This document shows positions 11,150 through 23,386 of a stretch of 64,000 bases of DNA, piece by piece. The notes under the pieces are model-generated. The model was not told the DNA's origin and searched no databases. It was given only the letters and a program-made list of their open reading frames with translations. Both the position numbers and the translations under genes were made by a program. Source of the DNA: Tamarix chinensis (Eukaryota; Streptophyta; Magnoliopsida; Caryophyllales; Tamaricaceae); assembly GCA_030549775.1 (NCBI GenBank), contig CM060177.1:59894638-59958637 (forward strand). The letters are read 5' to 3'. Positions within the stretch are counted from its first letter, which is position 1. Every line of letters starts with the position of its first letter.

Positions 11150-13620
11150 CCTCCAACTGTAAGAACAAGCTTACCTTCGGCAATACAAGAACTTACGTAA
11201 ATGTGAAGATGTTCTTCATGGAGAAAAAGAAGAAGTAAGAATTTATTATCTTGAACTTAGAGATGAGATCACATAATTCTTCCATGACTTGATTAAAGGA
11301 AGAAAAATTCAAAATCAGATGCACAACATTGTTGATTCAAATGGTCTAACACATACTAAATAAGGGTGTATTTTATTAGCATTTCAAAAAATTTGTAACC
11401 AACTATTAAGCTCAATCTCCCCTAATACTCATAATTTTGATGATAAAGCTATGAAAATTGATCATAAACTTACAATAAATCAACAATACTCATAGTTAGT
11501 TCCCATCATTTCTAATAAGGTGTAGAATGTAGTGAATTCCTTAAGAAATGGACAAGCTCCTTAAATTGATGTGTTTAATGCTTTTTGTTTCATGTATTGC
11601 TAAAGTTTTAAAGGACATGATTTATTTGTAACCATATTTGAATTCTTCAACAATGTTATTATGCGTAGATGCCTTAATGCAACCTCCTTGAATTTATTCC
11701 CGAAAGTTCCTAATGCATAACCCTTAGAGTTTTTAATCCTATTTCATGTTGTTATACATTATAAAAAAAATCATTCCTACTATCTTAATTGATAGAATGC
11801 ATGAAAAACTACAATATTGGTAATAAAAGGTTAGGCACTAACATTCATTATACAAAATAATAATCAACATCATTAAAGAGAGGATTCTCAATGATAAAAT
11901 TTTGTTAGAGACTAGGGTAATGGAAGGTTATACTAAAAAACACTCTCCTCAAAATATGATAAGACTAGATAAGAAAAATGCATATGATACTTGTTATTGC
12001 ACATGTCTTGAAAACGTCATCTATACCTTACATTTTCCCATTCATTTTATCAAAATAGTGATGTCATGTGCTATAATTGTCAACTGTTCCATTAAATTCA
12101 ATAGGAATCGTCATCAACCATTCCAAGCTACACAATGTTTAATATTATGGAATCTTCTTTCTTTATATATTTGTATCTTGGTACTGGAATTTCTTAATCG
12201 GGATTAGATGTAATGTTTAAGAAGTTGAGGATTGTTGACCTGTAGAGGATCTTCTTTTCTTTTACAAAGGATATTGAATTTTTTAGATAGCTATACTCCT
12301 TAAATTCCATAACATTTCTAATATTATAGGATTGGTGAGGAATGCCAAAAAGAGAAATATCCATTATAGTGGTAGCTGCACTCAACAACTTATAGAGAAC
12401 ATGCTATCTCATTTTCATATCCCTAAAGGGAATGTGTCTTAAATCTATTTGGGGTGCCACCGGATGCTAAATATCTTACTAAACACCAATATCAAGTATG
12501 GGTTGATGAATATGCATCTCAAATGGGAGCTTTACAGTGTAAACTACTCAGTTATGTTAGACAAGTGTAACTTATGAAATTATTACTATTTAGCCAACAA
12601 AACTACTAGACCATGGTGTTTCTCATCCCCATGAATATTATATCTTACATCAATTCTATTCATAGAAAGTTCCTCTTATCAAGAGCCCATAAAAGCACAA
12701 AATATACCTTGGTTTCCTGGTAGATAGTCTTCCTTCCCAAATTAGGAGGTTTAGGTCTTATTCACCTTATAAAGTGGAATAAAACTACTATATGAAAGCT
12801 CTTACGACAATTTTCTTCAAAGAAGGACCATATTTAGGTTAAATGGATCCACACATACTTTCTTAAGGCAATGGATACATGGAAAGAAAGTGTTAAATCA
12901 TCTACTTCTTAGATAAGTAAGAATTTGTTGGGGCATAGGAACATTTTCCATATGGCACTAAAAACAAGTTCTCTATTTTAGCTACATATAATATAATAAT
13001 ACCAAGAGATGCCAAGGTTCCTTTGCATGCAGTGGTTCGGTCTAGTTACACTGGGCAAAGACATGATTTTATTCTATAGTTGGTTGTGGTTGATCATATC
13101 TAAGACAGGGATAAAATAAAATCTTACAAAATTCAAATAAATGATACTTGTGTTCTTTGTTATATAAACCCAATAAATAGACCTGAACTCTTCTTATATT
13201 ATACATACTTGTAAGTTGTTTGTATCCCTCTTTTTTAGAAGTTGATTTTTCATTAGCACATCACAACATGGTGTGAAGTTGTTAGTTGCAAAATAATAAG
13301 AGGAATAAGACATAAAGTTAGAAAATAGTTTATTTGACCCCTTCTAGCTACAACCATATACAACATTTTGAGGGAAAGGAAAAATAGATTCTTTGCTAAT
13401 AAACTCCAAGAAACCACTGAGGTTCAAAAGATTATTTCATCTTACATAGTTGGAAGATTTGCATGATTTAATTACCATTAACTATAAAAGAGAATGACTG
13501 AACTTGTTTACACCTTATTCTAAGGCTATTTTATCCTTGTATTTTTAGGTTTTGTTTCATTTGATGTAGTCCTTATGCTCCTACTGAATGTATTATAATT
13601 ACATTACTTACTAAAAAAAA
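11150..13620 (+). pseudogene. Plant L1-type LINE, 5'-truncated, degenerate
   Basis: The plus strand carries the second ORF of a non-LTR retrotransposon in broken frames. At 11240-11320 a FFHDLIKGRK...NIVDSNGLTHT block matches the linker between endonuclease and reverse transcriptase. At 11900-12110 YTKKHSPQNMIRLDKKNAYD then LHFPIHFIKIVMSC matches the palm, where the family usually reads KVDIQKAYD. The DD-containing catalytic block is not recognisable. At 13149-13200 CVLCYINPINRPELFLYYT matches the C-terminal zf-RVT zinc finger, and ILRERKNRFF near 13365 is the usual NxRIF-like tail. An A8 run at 13613-13620 fits a poly(A) end. The endonuclease is missing, consistent with 5' truncation during target-primed reverse transcription. 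No target duplication was found. Confidence 0.8.
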
Positions 13621-14035
13621 CTTCTTCATTATAATATCCATTTACCACTTTAAATATGACTATGAGACTTAGGAAAAGTTAAAGAAATTTAATTATGGAG
13701 ATATTATAATGATTCAAAAGCAGTTGGGTAGTTGAAAGTGTATTAAAAGTTTTACAAAAGTCAAAACCATAAGAAATGTTAGGAAAAGGAGAATAAAATA
13801 TTTTAAAAATATGGCTAGGGTTTTTTAATCCTAAAGGGATGTGTAAAAATAATAACATTATTAATAATCATAGGGATTTGAAAAGAATCTATATTTCAAA
13901 ATATAATGTGATACATTATATATATGATGTTAGCCTTTGAGAATTAGATATGAGGAATGGTTAAAAACGGTAAATAATGTGGCTATTGATTAAATAATTG
14001 ATATATGATTTCGGTGTTATCTCTTAAATATCTTA

Positions 14036-14097
<62 letters not shown>

Positions 14098-14998
14098 TAT
14101 GCTATGATTTGTGATATTACCAAATAATTATTCTTAATGGAATTAATATTTCCATTGAGCCTTTTTCTCCAACTCTATAGGTAGATAAAAAGTAGATGGG
14201 CCAATCTTGTGTTTATTATTTTCACTTGATATGTATTTATTTCTCTATGATATTACAATGGGTAGGGACATGTATTTTTGATAAGGGATATGAAAAATAT
14301 TATGGTAAGTTGATATGGAATTGGTGTTTAGTTCTTGTAGGTGTGGTATCCCTATTCAAGCCTTTTAATACTATGCATTTCTATAGTTTCAGGGGGTGTA
14401 ACATCTAATTTTTTCTACTAGTTTTTATATTATATGCACTCAAGGTATGGTTGGTGTGGTATTTCTTAATATATTCCAACATCTTGTTGTGGGTGTGGCA
14501 TCCCATTAGTGTATATGAAGTTACCATGATATTTTCTAATGTGTAGAATTAGATGTGTTCACTCAAATATCTTGAATAACAAAAATCATATGATCGCTAA
14601 ATGGAGGAATGACAATACAAAATATCTCAATACATGATATTTTATTTCTTCCATTATTTTTATGTAATATCCTAAGGAATGTATTTCTTAAGGAATGTTT
14701 TATAGGATTTTATCATGTGAACTCAATTTGTATCATGAGATCTTACCTTGTTTTTTTTTTTCGTGGCCTATTTGCTAGTACTTCAATAATAGGTACATAT
14801 TTTATAGAATTATTTTACATATCTTAACTTAATTTTATATATTTATTGTGATAGCTTAATAATTTTTCTTCAGTTTTCTCTACCAGCCTATTTTTGTAGA
14901 AAAAGATAAACTTAAGGTAATTTGGTTTCATAACTAAGGAAAGGAAACGCAATATGAAAATCAAAATATGATTCATGAAATTATGGATGTACTATCAT
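13621..14998 (+). other. AT-rich LTR-like fragment, no gene
   Basis: No coding sequence. Three spaced copies of GGTGTGGTATCCC-like sequence (about 14340, 14452 and 14486) match, in opposite orientation, the GGGATACCACA repeats of the LTR at 52211-55719. GGGGGTGTAACA at about 14393-14404 resembles an LTR end. It may be a plus-orientation piece of that LTR family, but termini could not be fixed. Confidence 0.4.
14041..14092. repeat. (AT)26 microsatellite
   Basis: 52 bases of uninterrupted alternating AT. Confidence 0.98.
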
Positions 14999-17099
14999 GT
15001 AAGACCCTAAAAGAGAAGTAATTTAAAGAAAACTCAAGAGAAGAAAATGAATAGATAGGAAATATGAGGGGCCCGCATTTGTGGAAATACCACCCATATT
15101 TCATTGGTTCTCCTCCCATGTGCTCCATTAATTCATCTCACGTGCATAATGTTAAAGCAAAAATATGGGTGACCTATATTTTCCAATATGAGCTATAACG
15201 TTTTTTATAGATATTTTGGATCCGATTTGTATGCCATTTTATCTATCTATCTATCTATCTATATATATATTAGGGCTAATAAAACATTGAAATACATTCC
15301 TATAACAACTTTAACATTTTTTCCCATTATTTCCTTACCATTAGGGTTGTTTTACTAGATTTAGTTAATTAATTATTGTACTTGAAAGATTGAAGGTAAT
15401 AAAGTGTTTTCGCTTTTGTAATATCCTAATTTCTTTATTTTCTTTTGTTTCATTTATTAATTTTATACTAATTATTATGGTTGATGTAATTCTAATTATC
15501 TATTTATTTCATTAAATTTGTGATTATACGTGGTTTAATATAATATTTTTTATTTTTTTTATAAATTATAATTCATGTTATAGTTTTTATATGTTCATAT
15601 TCTACTTTTCCTAGGTTTATAATATGCAAGGCTAGATAAGTATAGGATAGGAGGATAATTGGAAGTTATGGAATAATTAATCGTGATATCAAATTGGATT
15701 TAATTCTTATGTGTATTTTTGTAGGATTAATTAAACTAATTTAATGATCACCGATCTAATACTTACACTTTATTATCTAGCTTGTTAACCTTATTTATTT
15801 TAGTGCTCATCGGATGCTAGGATAGCATTGTTAATCTTTGATTATCAACATATACATCCGCAAGTAGAAAATAGATTATTGATTTAACCTATGCTTATTT
15901 TTCTTCATATTACATAATTCGACCATATTGTAATTACAGTCATAATTAGCTACTCCCTAATTGGTGATAATACCATTAATTTAATCTAGAGAACTTATCT
16001 TAGGTTATTAATTGATAGGACAATAGATCATAAGTAGATCTTGCTTTCTTTACATTAGGAGATGCAAGGAAGCTCATGCATATGAGTTTCTATAGGTTGA
16101 CATTAAAAATACAAAATAACCATATTATTTGATGAGCGGTTGATATCCCTATACTATGTTAATTACTAGTTTTATTCCTTTTATTATTTGTAATTAGTTT
16201 TCCTGATTGATAATTGAGGGAATTCATATGATAATAGAAATATACGAATGAGATTAGAATATTCATAGGATTTACCCCTACTCACTACTTATTATTTGTT
16301 TGTGTACTCAACATTTAATATGGCATGTTTACAACAACACACCATTCACCTTATTGATAATATATTTGTGTTTTCCTTTTGATGATATGGCTTTTACTTT
16401 AATGAGTAAAGGATGATTTACATGGGTATGACTCCTATATTCATAAAATGATGATGCCGGTGAATAATTGGATAGTTTTTGGGAAATAATATTTATCTTT
16501 ATGCACTAGTTAGGAGCTAAAATATCTAGTTAAGACATCATATTTTGACATTGTTGAGATGTTTGCTTTTCGTAGTTCTTTAAACTCACAGCTTTTCTTT
16601 CTATACTTTGATATCGGATATCTCTCCTTTGTATCATATTCTCATCCATATTTTTATGTTTATCTTATTAATGTATGCATTATTTTTCTCAATCATACTT
16701 TTTCTTATGCCTTGCATCAAACATGTGTTGGGTGATGATCAAACTTCTTCCAAGTTTGGTATGGTGGTGAAATTCCTTAATTTTGGTTTCAATCACTTTC
16801 CCATTATGTTTAAAATAAAATTTTATAAACTTAAATTTGGGGGTACTACAAATTAGCATGAGCATTTATAGATTTAAATATTTATGTTTCTTTACACAAT
16901 GAAATTCTTCTCCCCTATCTAATTACAATTTAGTTTAGTATATAGGTGCGCATTGGTTGAGATTGGGTAGTGACCTTTAATTTCCTATTGTTAAATGATT
17001 TTTGGCCTTATGTGTAATGTGATACTTAATGTTTCCTAAATTCATGATTAGTTTATTGATTTATTCTATCAAGATATTAGTATTCTAGGAGCCCGATGT
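14999..17099. other. Unclassified AT-rich region, no gene recognised
   Basis: Starts with TGTAAGACCC, which could be an LTR 5' end. It contains a CTAT microsatellite with an AT tail near 15240-15270 and a pyrimidine/purine stretch AAATTTGGGGGTAC near 16834-16847 that resembles a polypurine tract. A 246-base open frame at 16608-16856 is rich in hydrophobic residues but resembles no family I know and has no supporting context. It lies directly upstream of a plus-strand gypsy gag, so part of it may be that element's LTR and leader; I saw no primer-binding site. Confidence 0.4.
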
Positions 17100-17463
17100 C
17101 TTCTAATTGATGGCATAAGCACTTCATGGACATGGTTTGGCCCTACATGAAGCAACAAATTCAACCCTATGAGGCTATACAACCATTTTCATCAAATCTA
17201 TTACTAATGTCACAACCATAGTATTGGCTTTGCTTGTTTGGCCATCACCACTTACCGATCTTGAAGGGTTAGAAAGACCTAGATGCTTTAGAGTGCTAGT
17301 TCAAAAAATTTAAGAAATACTTGATCGCTATTGATTATTTCAAAGGTAGGGGAGTGGATATTGGCATGTTTCACTTGTGGGGTCATTATCATGATTGGTG
17401 GAGGGGTAAACTTCTAAGGGAAGCCACTTTATATTAGTGGGAGTTATTTTTTGTTATGCTTAG
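17100..17463 (+). pseudogene. Plus-strand Ty3/gypsy gag, 5' part (split by an insertion)
   Basis: In broken plus-strand frames the sequence ends with YFKGRGVDIGMFHLWG-like and HDWWRGKLL residues, matching the HWWRG segment of plant gypsy gag. It stops abruptly at 17463, where the minus-strand family A element begins. The continuation appears at 34312, on the far side of that element. The coding capacity is destroyed by stops. Confidence 0.6.
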
Positions 17464-20400
17464 TGTAACACCATCAAATTTTCAATTTGAAAATTTCATT
17501 TATGCTGAAGCACAAAACCATATAAAATGGGTGGTAACACCATACTTGACATAACTCTAACTTACCATGCTATTCTTACATTTAAAACAAGGTAAAATAG
17601 TTAACATTTGATCATATAAAAATAGAGTAAGAGATAGGTTTCCTAAACTCAACAAGGGTTTAGTGGATTACTCCAAGTACAAGATAAAATACAATAAGGA
17701 ACACATTACAAACTCAGAGTCCCAAGAAGTATCTAGATTCAAATTTTCAATTGGATAAAAAAACTACCACCCACAACCCAATGATAGATTCAACACTCTT
17801 CCAAAAAAAGAGAATAAAAAAATACATATTCATCTAAAGGGTCCTTATAGACCTACACAAACTCAAATTGGTCTTCTGCATATGGAAATGAGTACCATTT
17901 ACAAAATGGTTGATCAATACACTATGTACTAAGGTAACAATACAGTTACGATCACAACAATTCATAAGATCAAAACAAGAGAAAAGGTGCACATAGAATA
18001 ACTTAATGATGTTAAGCTATTTATTCATCTAAAACCCTAAGAAAAATAAAGGTATGATCAATATCCACAATCTTCTTCACGTGGAGTTTAGGGACCCCAC
18101 TATTATGAATGGATGAAATTTTAACATAAATATAACCCAAGGGCATAAAGAATCTTCTTACTTTTTTCAACCAGTGGAACGATATCATAAATATACAACC
18201 CCAAGGTATAAAATACTTGGTCACTATTCTCATCCTATGTAATTGACATGTACAACTGGTCCTAACTCAATTAGTATTTCACTTTAATTAGTTTATATAT
18301 TAAAATGGTGTTGATAATTCAAATGATTTAATTAAACCGAGCTTAAGGACCCCACTATTTTCAGCTGATAGAATGATAACATAAATATAACCTTAAGGCA
18401 TAAAGCTCCTAGCCACTATTCTCGTCTGGTGGAATAGATAGGTACAATGGCTACTCACTCATATTTTCTTTCTCTATAAGTGAATAATATTTAATCCATG
18501 GTTATTTATTTTCAAAATCAAATCAAGCACACACACATACCCATGCAACTCATATATAGTATATATCCTTTCAAGTTAATTCCCTATAGAAATCTTAATT
18601 CCACAAGCATAGCATAACCTTTCTCTTCGTACTCATTTTATCTCCAAATTCCACATCCATCTTTAAAATATTTTTATTAAAAATATACCTAAAAAATCAT
18701 GGTATATGTCACATGTCTTACGCATGGGATAGTATCCTAAGGATTACTATTCACTTTTCCACGAAACCCAAATTCCATAAATTAATCATAACCTTTTCCA
18801 TGAGACTCGTATCACTCCAAAATTTAATATGCAAACCTAAAATGCCAATATCAACAACACATCTAGAATTCAGAGTTAAATTCCAAATTTTTTTATATAT
18901 GATAATGATTTTTCTCCTAGGTTATTATTCCCACTTAAAACCACTTTTCATTCATATTAGATCTTAAACGATTCATATTCCACTCCGACATTACATATGA
19001 TATACTTATCCTATTTTCAACCATTACACATTAATATAATCATTGTTTCATGTTTTAACCATATGGACCAAATTCCCCTAGCACAATAAGAATACCCATT
19101 TTTACACTAAAATCTCATAATTCCCAATAACAATAATTTTTACCCCTCTCATACAAGGTATCACAATAAAAATTGCATGGCCACAATTATATACTAATAT
19201 TTCATATTCTAATTTCTTTGAGCCTACAATATCCATGACACGTACATTTCTAGCAATACAACATACCATATAGTAAAAAATCCATATAATATTTTCTTAT
19301 ACTAATCTCATTTATGATAACACAACAAAAAAAGTTTACATAAAATCCCTCACTATAACATATATCTGTACCCAAGCAATTCTAGTCTCTAAGCTCGTAA
19401 GACCTAAGCTTCCTCCTCCATTACTAATGGGGTATCACCTAGAAGTGAAAATATACAAAAATTAGACTTAACTATTAGAAATAAGAGAACTAAGGCAAGG
19501 GAGAAAGGAAATAAAGATAACCAAAAAGTGGGTGACTCTAGCAAGGTAGTGCATGGTGGTGATGTAGTGGCTAAGGTGGTAGTGATGGTGGCAATTAAGG
19601 GTGGAGGTGATGGTTGATAGTTAAGGTTACAGTGATGATGGTACTAGAACTAGAGAGTGTTGGGGGCAAGGAGTGGTGGTGGTGACGATGGCCAGCTACT
19701 AAGTAAGGCATGGATGGTGGTTATAGTCATTTAGGTTGGAAGGTGGTTTATTGTTATTGTTGTGAGAAGTAGGAAAGTAAAGTGGAGCTAGTGGGTAATG
19801 GTGAGGCAATTATGTTGGAGTTCTATAAGTTGTGGCCGAGCTAGAAGTAGCATTGTTGATGATAGTGCAGGTAAAAAGAAAAAGGTGGTAGTTAAGAGGG
19901 AGGAAAGGAGGTACAATAAAGGGGCTTAGTGTGGTGAGGGTATTGCTAGACTGAGCAACTAGAAAGGAGGAAGGGAAGGTAGGGAAGTGGTATTCCTAGG
20001 CAGTGGGGGTAGCAGTAATGAGCTATGATAAGGACGGACATGATGCATATACACGAACGATGGTAAAATAGTCACATGTATTGTGCGATTGTGTTGGGTC
20101 AAGTCGATTGGGAATGATGAGAAATAAAGGGAGCTTGTTTAGGGTGATGGAAACGACAATGATACTATTTCTTGTAGTGATGAGTAGTGGTGTTTCAAGA
20201 AGAAGAAAAAAAATCAGGTGAGGCTAGAAGGTTCTTTTGATGGTAGGGAGAAAAAGAAAGAAAGATAAGAGGGGAGGAAGGGGATGAGTGTTGCATGAAT
20301 ATATATATATATATATATATATGCTGAGGAGGGTTAAATGGAAAGCAAGGTAAGAGGGAGAGGTGATGGGTAAAGAGGTGTTTGGTGTGGGAGGGAGAGG

Positions 20401-21034
20401 TAAGGAAATGACATGATAGAGGGTGTAGTGACGGGTATGTGGTGTAGAGGGTAGGTAACGTAGACCATGCCAATGGGGCAACTACATGGCCAAGAAAAAG
20501 AAATGAGGGAAATGTGTGTAGGTATTGGTAAGGCTCTATTTGGGGTAAAATAGTAAAGGGCAAAGGGAGAGGAGAAAGAAGAAAAGGGTAGGAGAGAAAA
20601 AAAAAGGACAAAAGAAAGAAAAAAGGGTAGATTAGATCTATTTAGTTTGGGGAAAGGAGGGGAAGAAAGAAAAGAGGAAAATAAAAAGAAAAAGAATTGG
20701 GTTGTGATAGGCATAGCCTTGAAAAGGGAGGGGAAGAAATAAAAGAAGAAAAAGAGTTAGGGTGGGTTAGGCTTAGCTAGAGCAAGGAAAGGATGAAAAA
20801 AAAAGGGGAGAAAGGAAAGAGAAAAAAATGGAAAAGGAGAAAAAGAAATAAGAAAAAAGTATTATGTTTAGAAGTTAGCTTTAGTTTTAATTTTTTTGAA
20901 AAGTTTATCTATAAATTTTGTAGGGTTGGGTTTAGGATAATATAAAATTAAAATATCAATAAAATTATAATTTATATTAGGTTTAAAATGTTGATAAATG
21001 TAAATTAAAATTATTAAAATTTTGGGGTATTATA
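17464..21034 (-). mobile_element. 3' LTR of the family A element
   Basis: From TGTAACACC to GGGGTATTATA; 3.57 kb. In sense (minus) direction it begins TATAATACCCC. It then has a pyrimidine-rich CCACC tract, an AT-rich TATA-like run (about 20300-20320), and near its end degenerate repeats around the motif CCACYAG...ATAGTGG, visible as CCACTATT...GGTGGAA at 18091-18240 and 18345-18440. To its right, CCAAGGGGTAGTGG in sense (21035-21048 complement) could serve as the polypurine tract. Long open frames at 20195-20714 are products of the pyrimidine-rich tract, not genes. Confidence 0.85.
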
Positions 21035-22386
21035 CCACTACCCCTTGGAGAGAAGACTTTGTCCCTGAAGTTAAAAGTGATTTTACCCATCTAAAGGTGG
21101 GTGAGATGCGGTACTCATCCTCAAATTATTGCCTATATCCTCCTATAACTTTCCTTAGAAGTGTGAAAGGAGTCTTAAATCCCTATCATAGATTATGTTG
21201 ATAGGTGTACTATACTTTCTCACCACGAAGCTCATATAAGCATCGAACAACTGATACATGCTTAAGGTCAACCTCATGAGTACAAAGATTGTTTATTTGC
21301 TCAATCTATCCATGATATCCCAAATTGTGTCGCACCTATTGCAAGTCTACAGTACCTCACTCAAAAAATCCATGTAGATGGAGTATCACTTCCATCAAAA
21401 CATATCCAAGAGCTATAATAATCCTATAGGTCTATTGTGCTCTATCTTAGCTTTTTGATAGTTCAGACATCTTAACACAAACTCCACTAAGTCTCACATT
21501 ATACAAGGATGCTAATAAATTTGTTAAGGTCCTTGTAGAACTTATCTCCTCCTAGGCGAATAGAATTAGGAGTGCAATTACCTTCCTCTAAAAAATTATA
21601 CTTTGGATCAACACAAGTTTGAGGTACACTACAATGACCTTTGTAGATGATGCTATCATCCTTGTAAATATGAAAATCCTTGGCTCAATTGTCCTACATA
21701 TTCTATTATATACTCTCAAGCTTAACATCTCTAGGCTACCCATTTCAAATCTCATCAAGTGGTTTTGATGTAATCATCAAGGAACTCATCTTAACCTCCA
21801 AATCCTATTTTTGATCAGCTCTAACCCCATCTCATCAAGATCCTCAAGCAATCAATTAGCCACCACATAAGAATTTTAAGAGTGTGACGCCTTCCTACTC
21901 AAGGTATATGCGATAACATTAGTCATACTCCCATGGTAGGTCAACTCAATATCATAGCTCTTTAAAAATATACCATCTCCTATGCCTCATATTTAACTCC
22001 ATGTGAGTGAATATATACTTGAGGCTCTCTAGGTGTGTGAAAATTTTGTACTATATTCTATACAAATAATGCCTCAAAATCTTTAATGTAAAGATAATAG
22101 TCGCTAACTCCAAACCATGTTTCAAGTAGTCATCTCATGCTACTTTAACTAACAGGAAGTATAAGCTACTACCTTATCATCCTACACTAACACAAAACCT
22201 AATGAATGCTTTAATGTATCACTACAGACCTCAATTATGTTTGATTCTTCTAGTAGTTTCAAATTTAAAGATGTAGTAAGATGCTTAATTAGGTCCTAAA
22301 ATGCACCCTCGTAGGCATCATCCCAATAAAACCTTATAGTCTTCCTTGAATTATTCATTAAGGAATGAGCTATCTTCAAGAAATCC
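21035..22386 (-). pseudogene. Family A pol remnant: RNase H and N-terminal part of integrase
   Basis: Minus-strand reading from 22386 leftward: DFLKIAHSLMNN, which continues YYRRFV...FSKIASPLT of the thumb region; then EVCSDTLKHSLGFVLV (RNase H) near 22200, and an integrase fragment with MDFL-like residues near 21370. Only about 120 bases lie between the last integrase block and the LTR, so the integrase core and C-terminus are largely deleted. The last codons read NFRDKVFSPRG-like, as at the 3' end of many plant gypsy polyproteins. Upstream continuation lies beyond the nested element, from 28134. Confidence 0.75.
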
Positions 22387-23138
22387 TGATGCGTGTACGG
22401 TTAGAGTTTTGGACTTGGATGGAGTTTATAGGGAGTATTCGATGAGGATGGTGTATGGAGGTTGATGATGGGGATTCAAAGGGGTTGATGATGATGGAAC
22501 ACGAGGTAGAAGGATAAATTAATCTTTAAACCATACAGAAATAAAGATTAAGGTTTCAAAAACAAAATCGTTCACACATATTCAGTTTTATTTTGAGATG
22601 AATCCACATAGAATTCGGGTTTAAGCAATGCTTGAGGTTGTTTTTCTTATTCAAGTTGTGTGTTTCTACTTGGTTTCCTATGGTTTATATAACCAAGGAA
22701 CCAAGCATCTTCTCACAATATTACAAGCATATTCCCTCCCAAAAGCATTAATTTCATTAATACTAGCTAGTTAATAGTCAGTTACTAACTGACTAAAAGT
22801 AAATAATAATAAGTAGTACTTAAAAATAAATGCTACGCTAGCCAACAAACGTTCACTAAAAGTAAATAACAAGTACTTAAAAATAAACGTTACGCTAGCT
22901 AACAAATGTTGACTAAAAGTTAATAAAAATAACTAGTACTTAAAAATAAACGTTGCACAAGTTAACAAACATTGGCTAAAAGTAAATAACAATAACTAGT
23001 ACTTAAAAATATACATTACACTAGCTAACAAATGTTGCATGAAGCCATACATTCCCCATAATCATGCACCCGCTCTGAGTAGTGTAACCATCTTCCTCGG
23101 TGTTATGGTTTGAATTTATCCTTAAATTTGATTTGTCA
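22387..23138 (-). mobile_element. 3' LTR of the CRM-like element
   Basis: Starts (plus strand) TGATGCGTGTACGG. The right border is set at CATGACAAAT, where sense begins TGACAAAT; the last 35-40 bases differ from the 5' copy, so this edge is less certain. It is 752 bases long against 686 for the other LTR; the excess of 66 is about one 63-bp repeat unit. A TATATAA box in sense lies at about 22683-22693, downstream of the U3 repeats. The integrase reading frame may run into its U3. Confidence 0.85.
22792..23037 (-). repeat. Four 63-bp U3 repeats (3' LTR)
   Basis: Four degenerate copies of a unit containing ACTAAAAGTAAATAACAATA, ACTAGTACTTAAAAATAAAC and GTTACGCTAGCTAACAAA. In sense the array lies immediately upstream of the TATA box, the place of promoter or enhancer repeats in LTRs. 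The 5' LTR has only three copies. Confidence 0.9.
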
Positions 23139-23386
23139 TGCTAGGGGCTGATGTCTCCAATGTTGAATGTTCTCGATACTCCTCTATAGGAGTCAGGTAG
23201 ATCTATCTCTTAGGAACTCTCTCCAAATCTACTAAGGACCTTGAAGGGACCGTCCGCTCGAGGCATGAGCTTGTTTTTCCTTAAGTTGGGAAACCTTTCC
23301 TTCCGAAGGTGTAACCATACAAGGTCTCCTGGATGGAAATCTAGTTGAGTGGGGTGTTTCTCTACCTTGGCCTTATATCGCTCATT
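23139..23386 (-). pseudogene. Integrase C-terminal domain of the CRM-like element
   Basis: Minus-strand frame: HPGDLVWLHLRKERFPNLRK, then LMPRADGPFKVL, a stop after GESS, and DLPDSYRGVSRTFNIGDISP followed by another stop. This is the GPY/F-type module at the end of chromoviral integrase, and its wording is close to CRM-lineage elements. The FNIGDISP block directly abuts the proposed 3' LTR; in CRM elements the CR-type chromodomain can be encoded partly by the LTR. Two stops and a frameshift (after VLSRFGE) break it. Confidence 0.8.

Noticed and set aside
16608..16856. 82-residue hydrophobic open frame as a small membrane protein gene
   Set aside because: No promoter, family match or conserved partner; it sits in AT-rich retrotransposon-like DNA.
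20195..20714. Three overlapping open frames of 85-138 residues on the minus strand
   Set aside because: They lie in different frames of the same purine-rich LTR tract; several frames open at once indicates composition, not coding.
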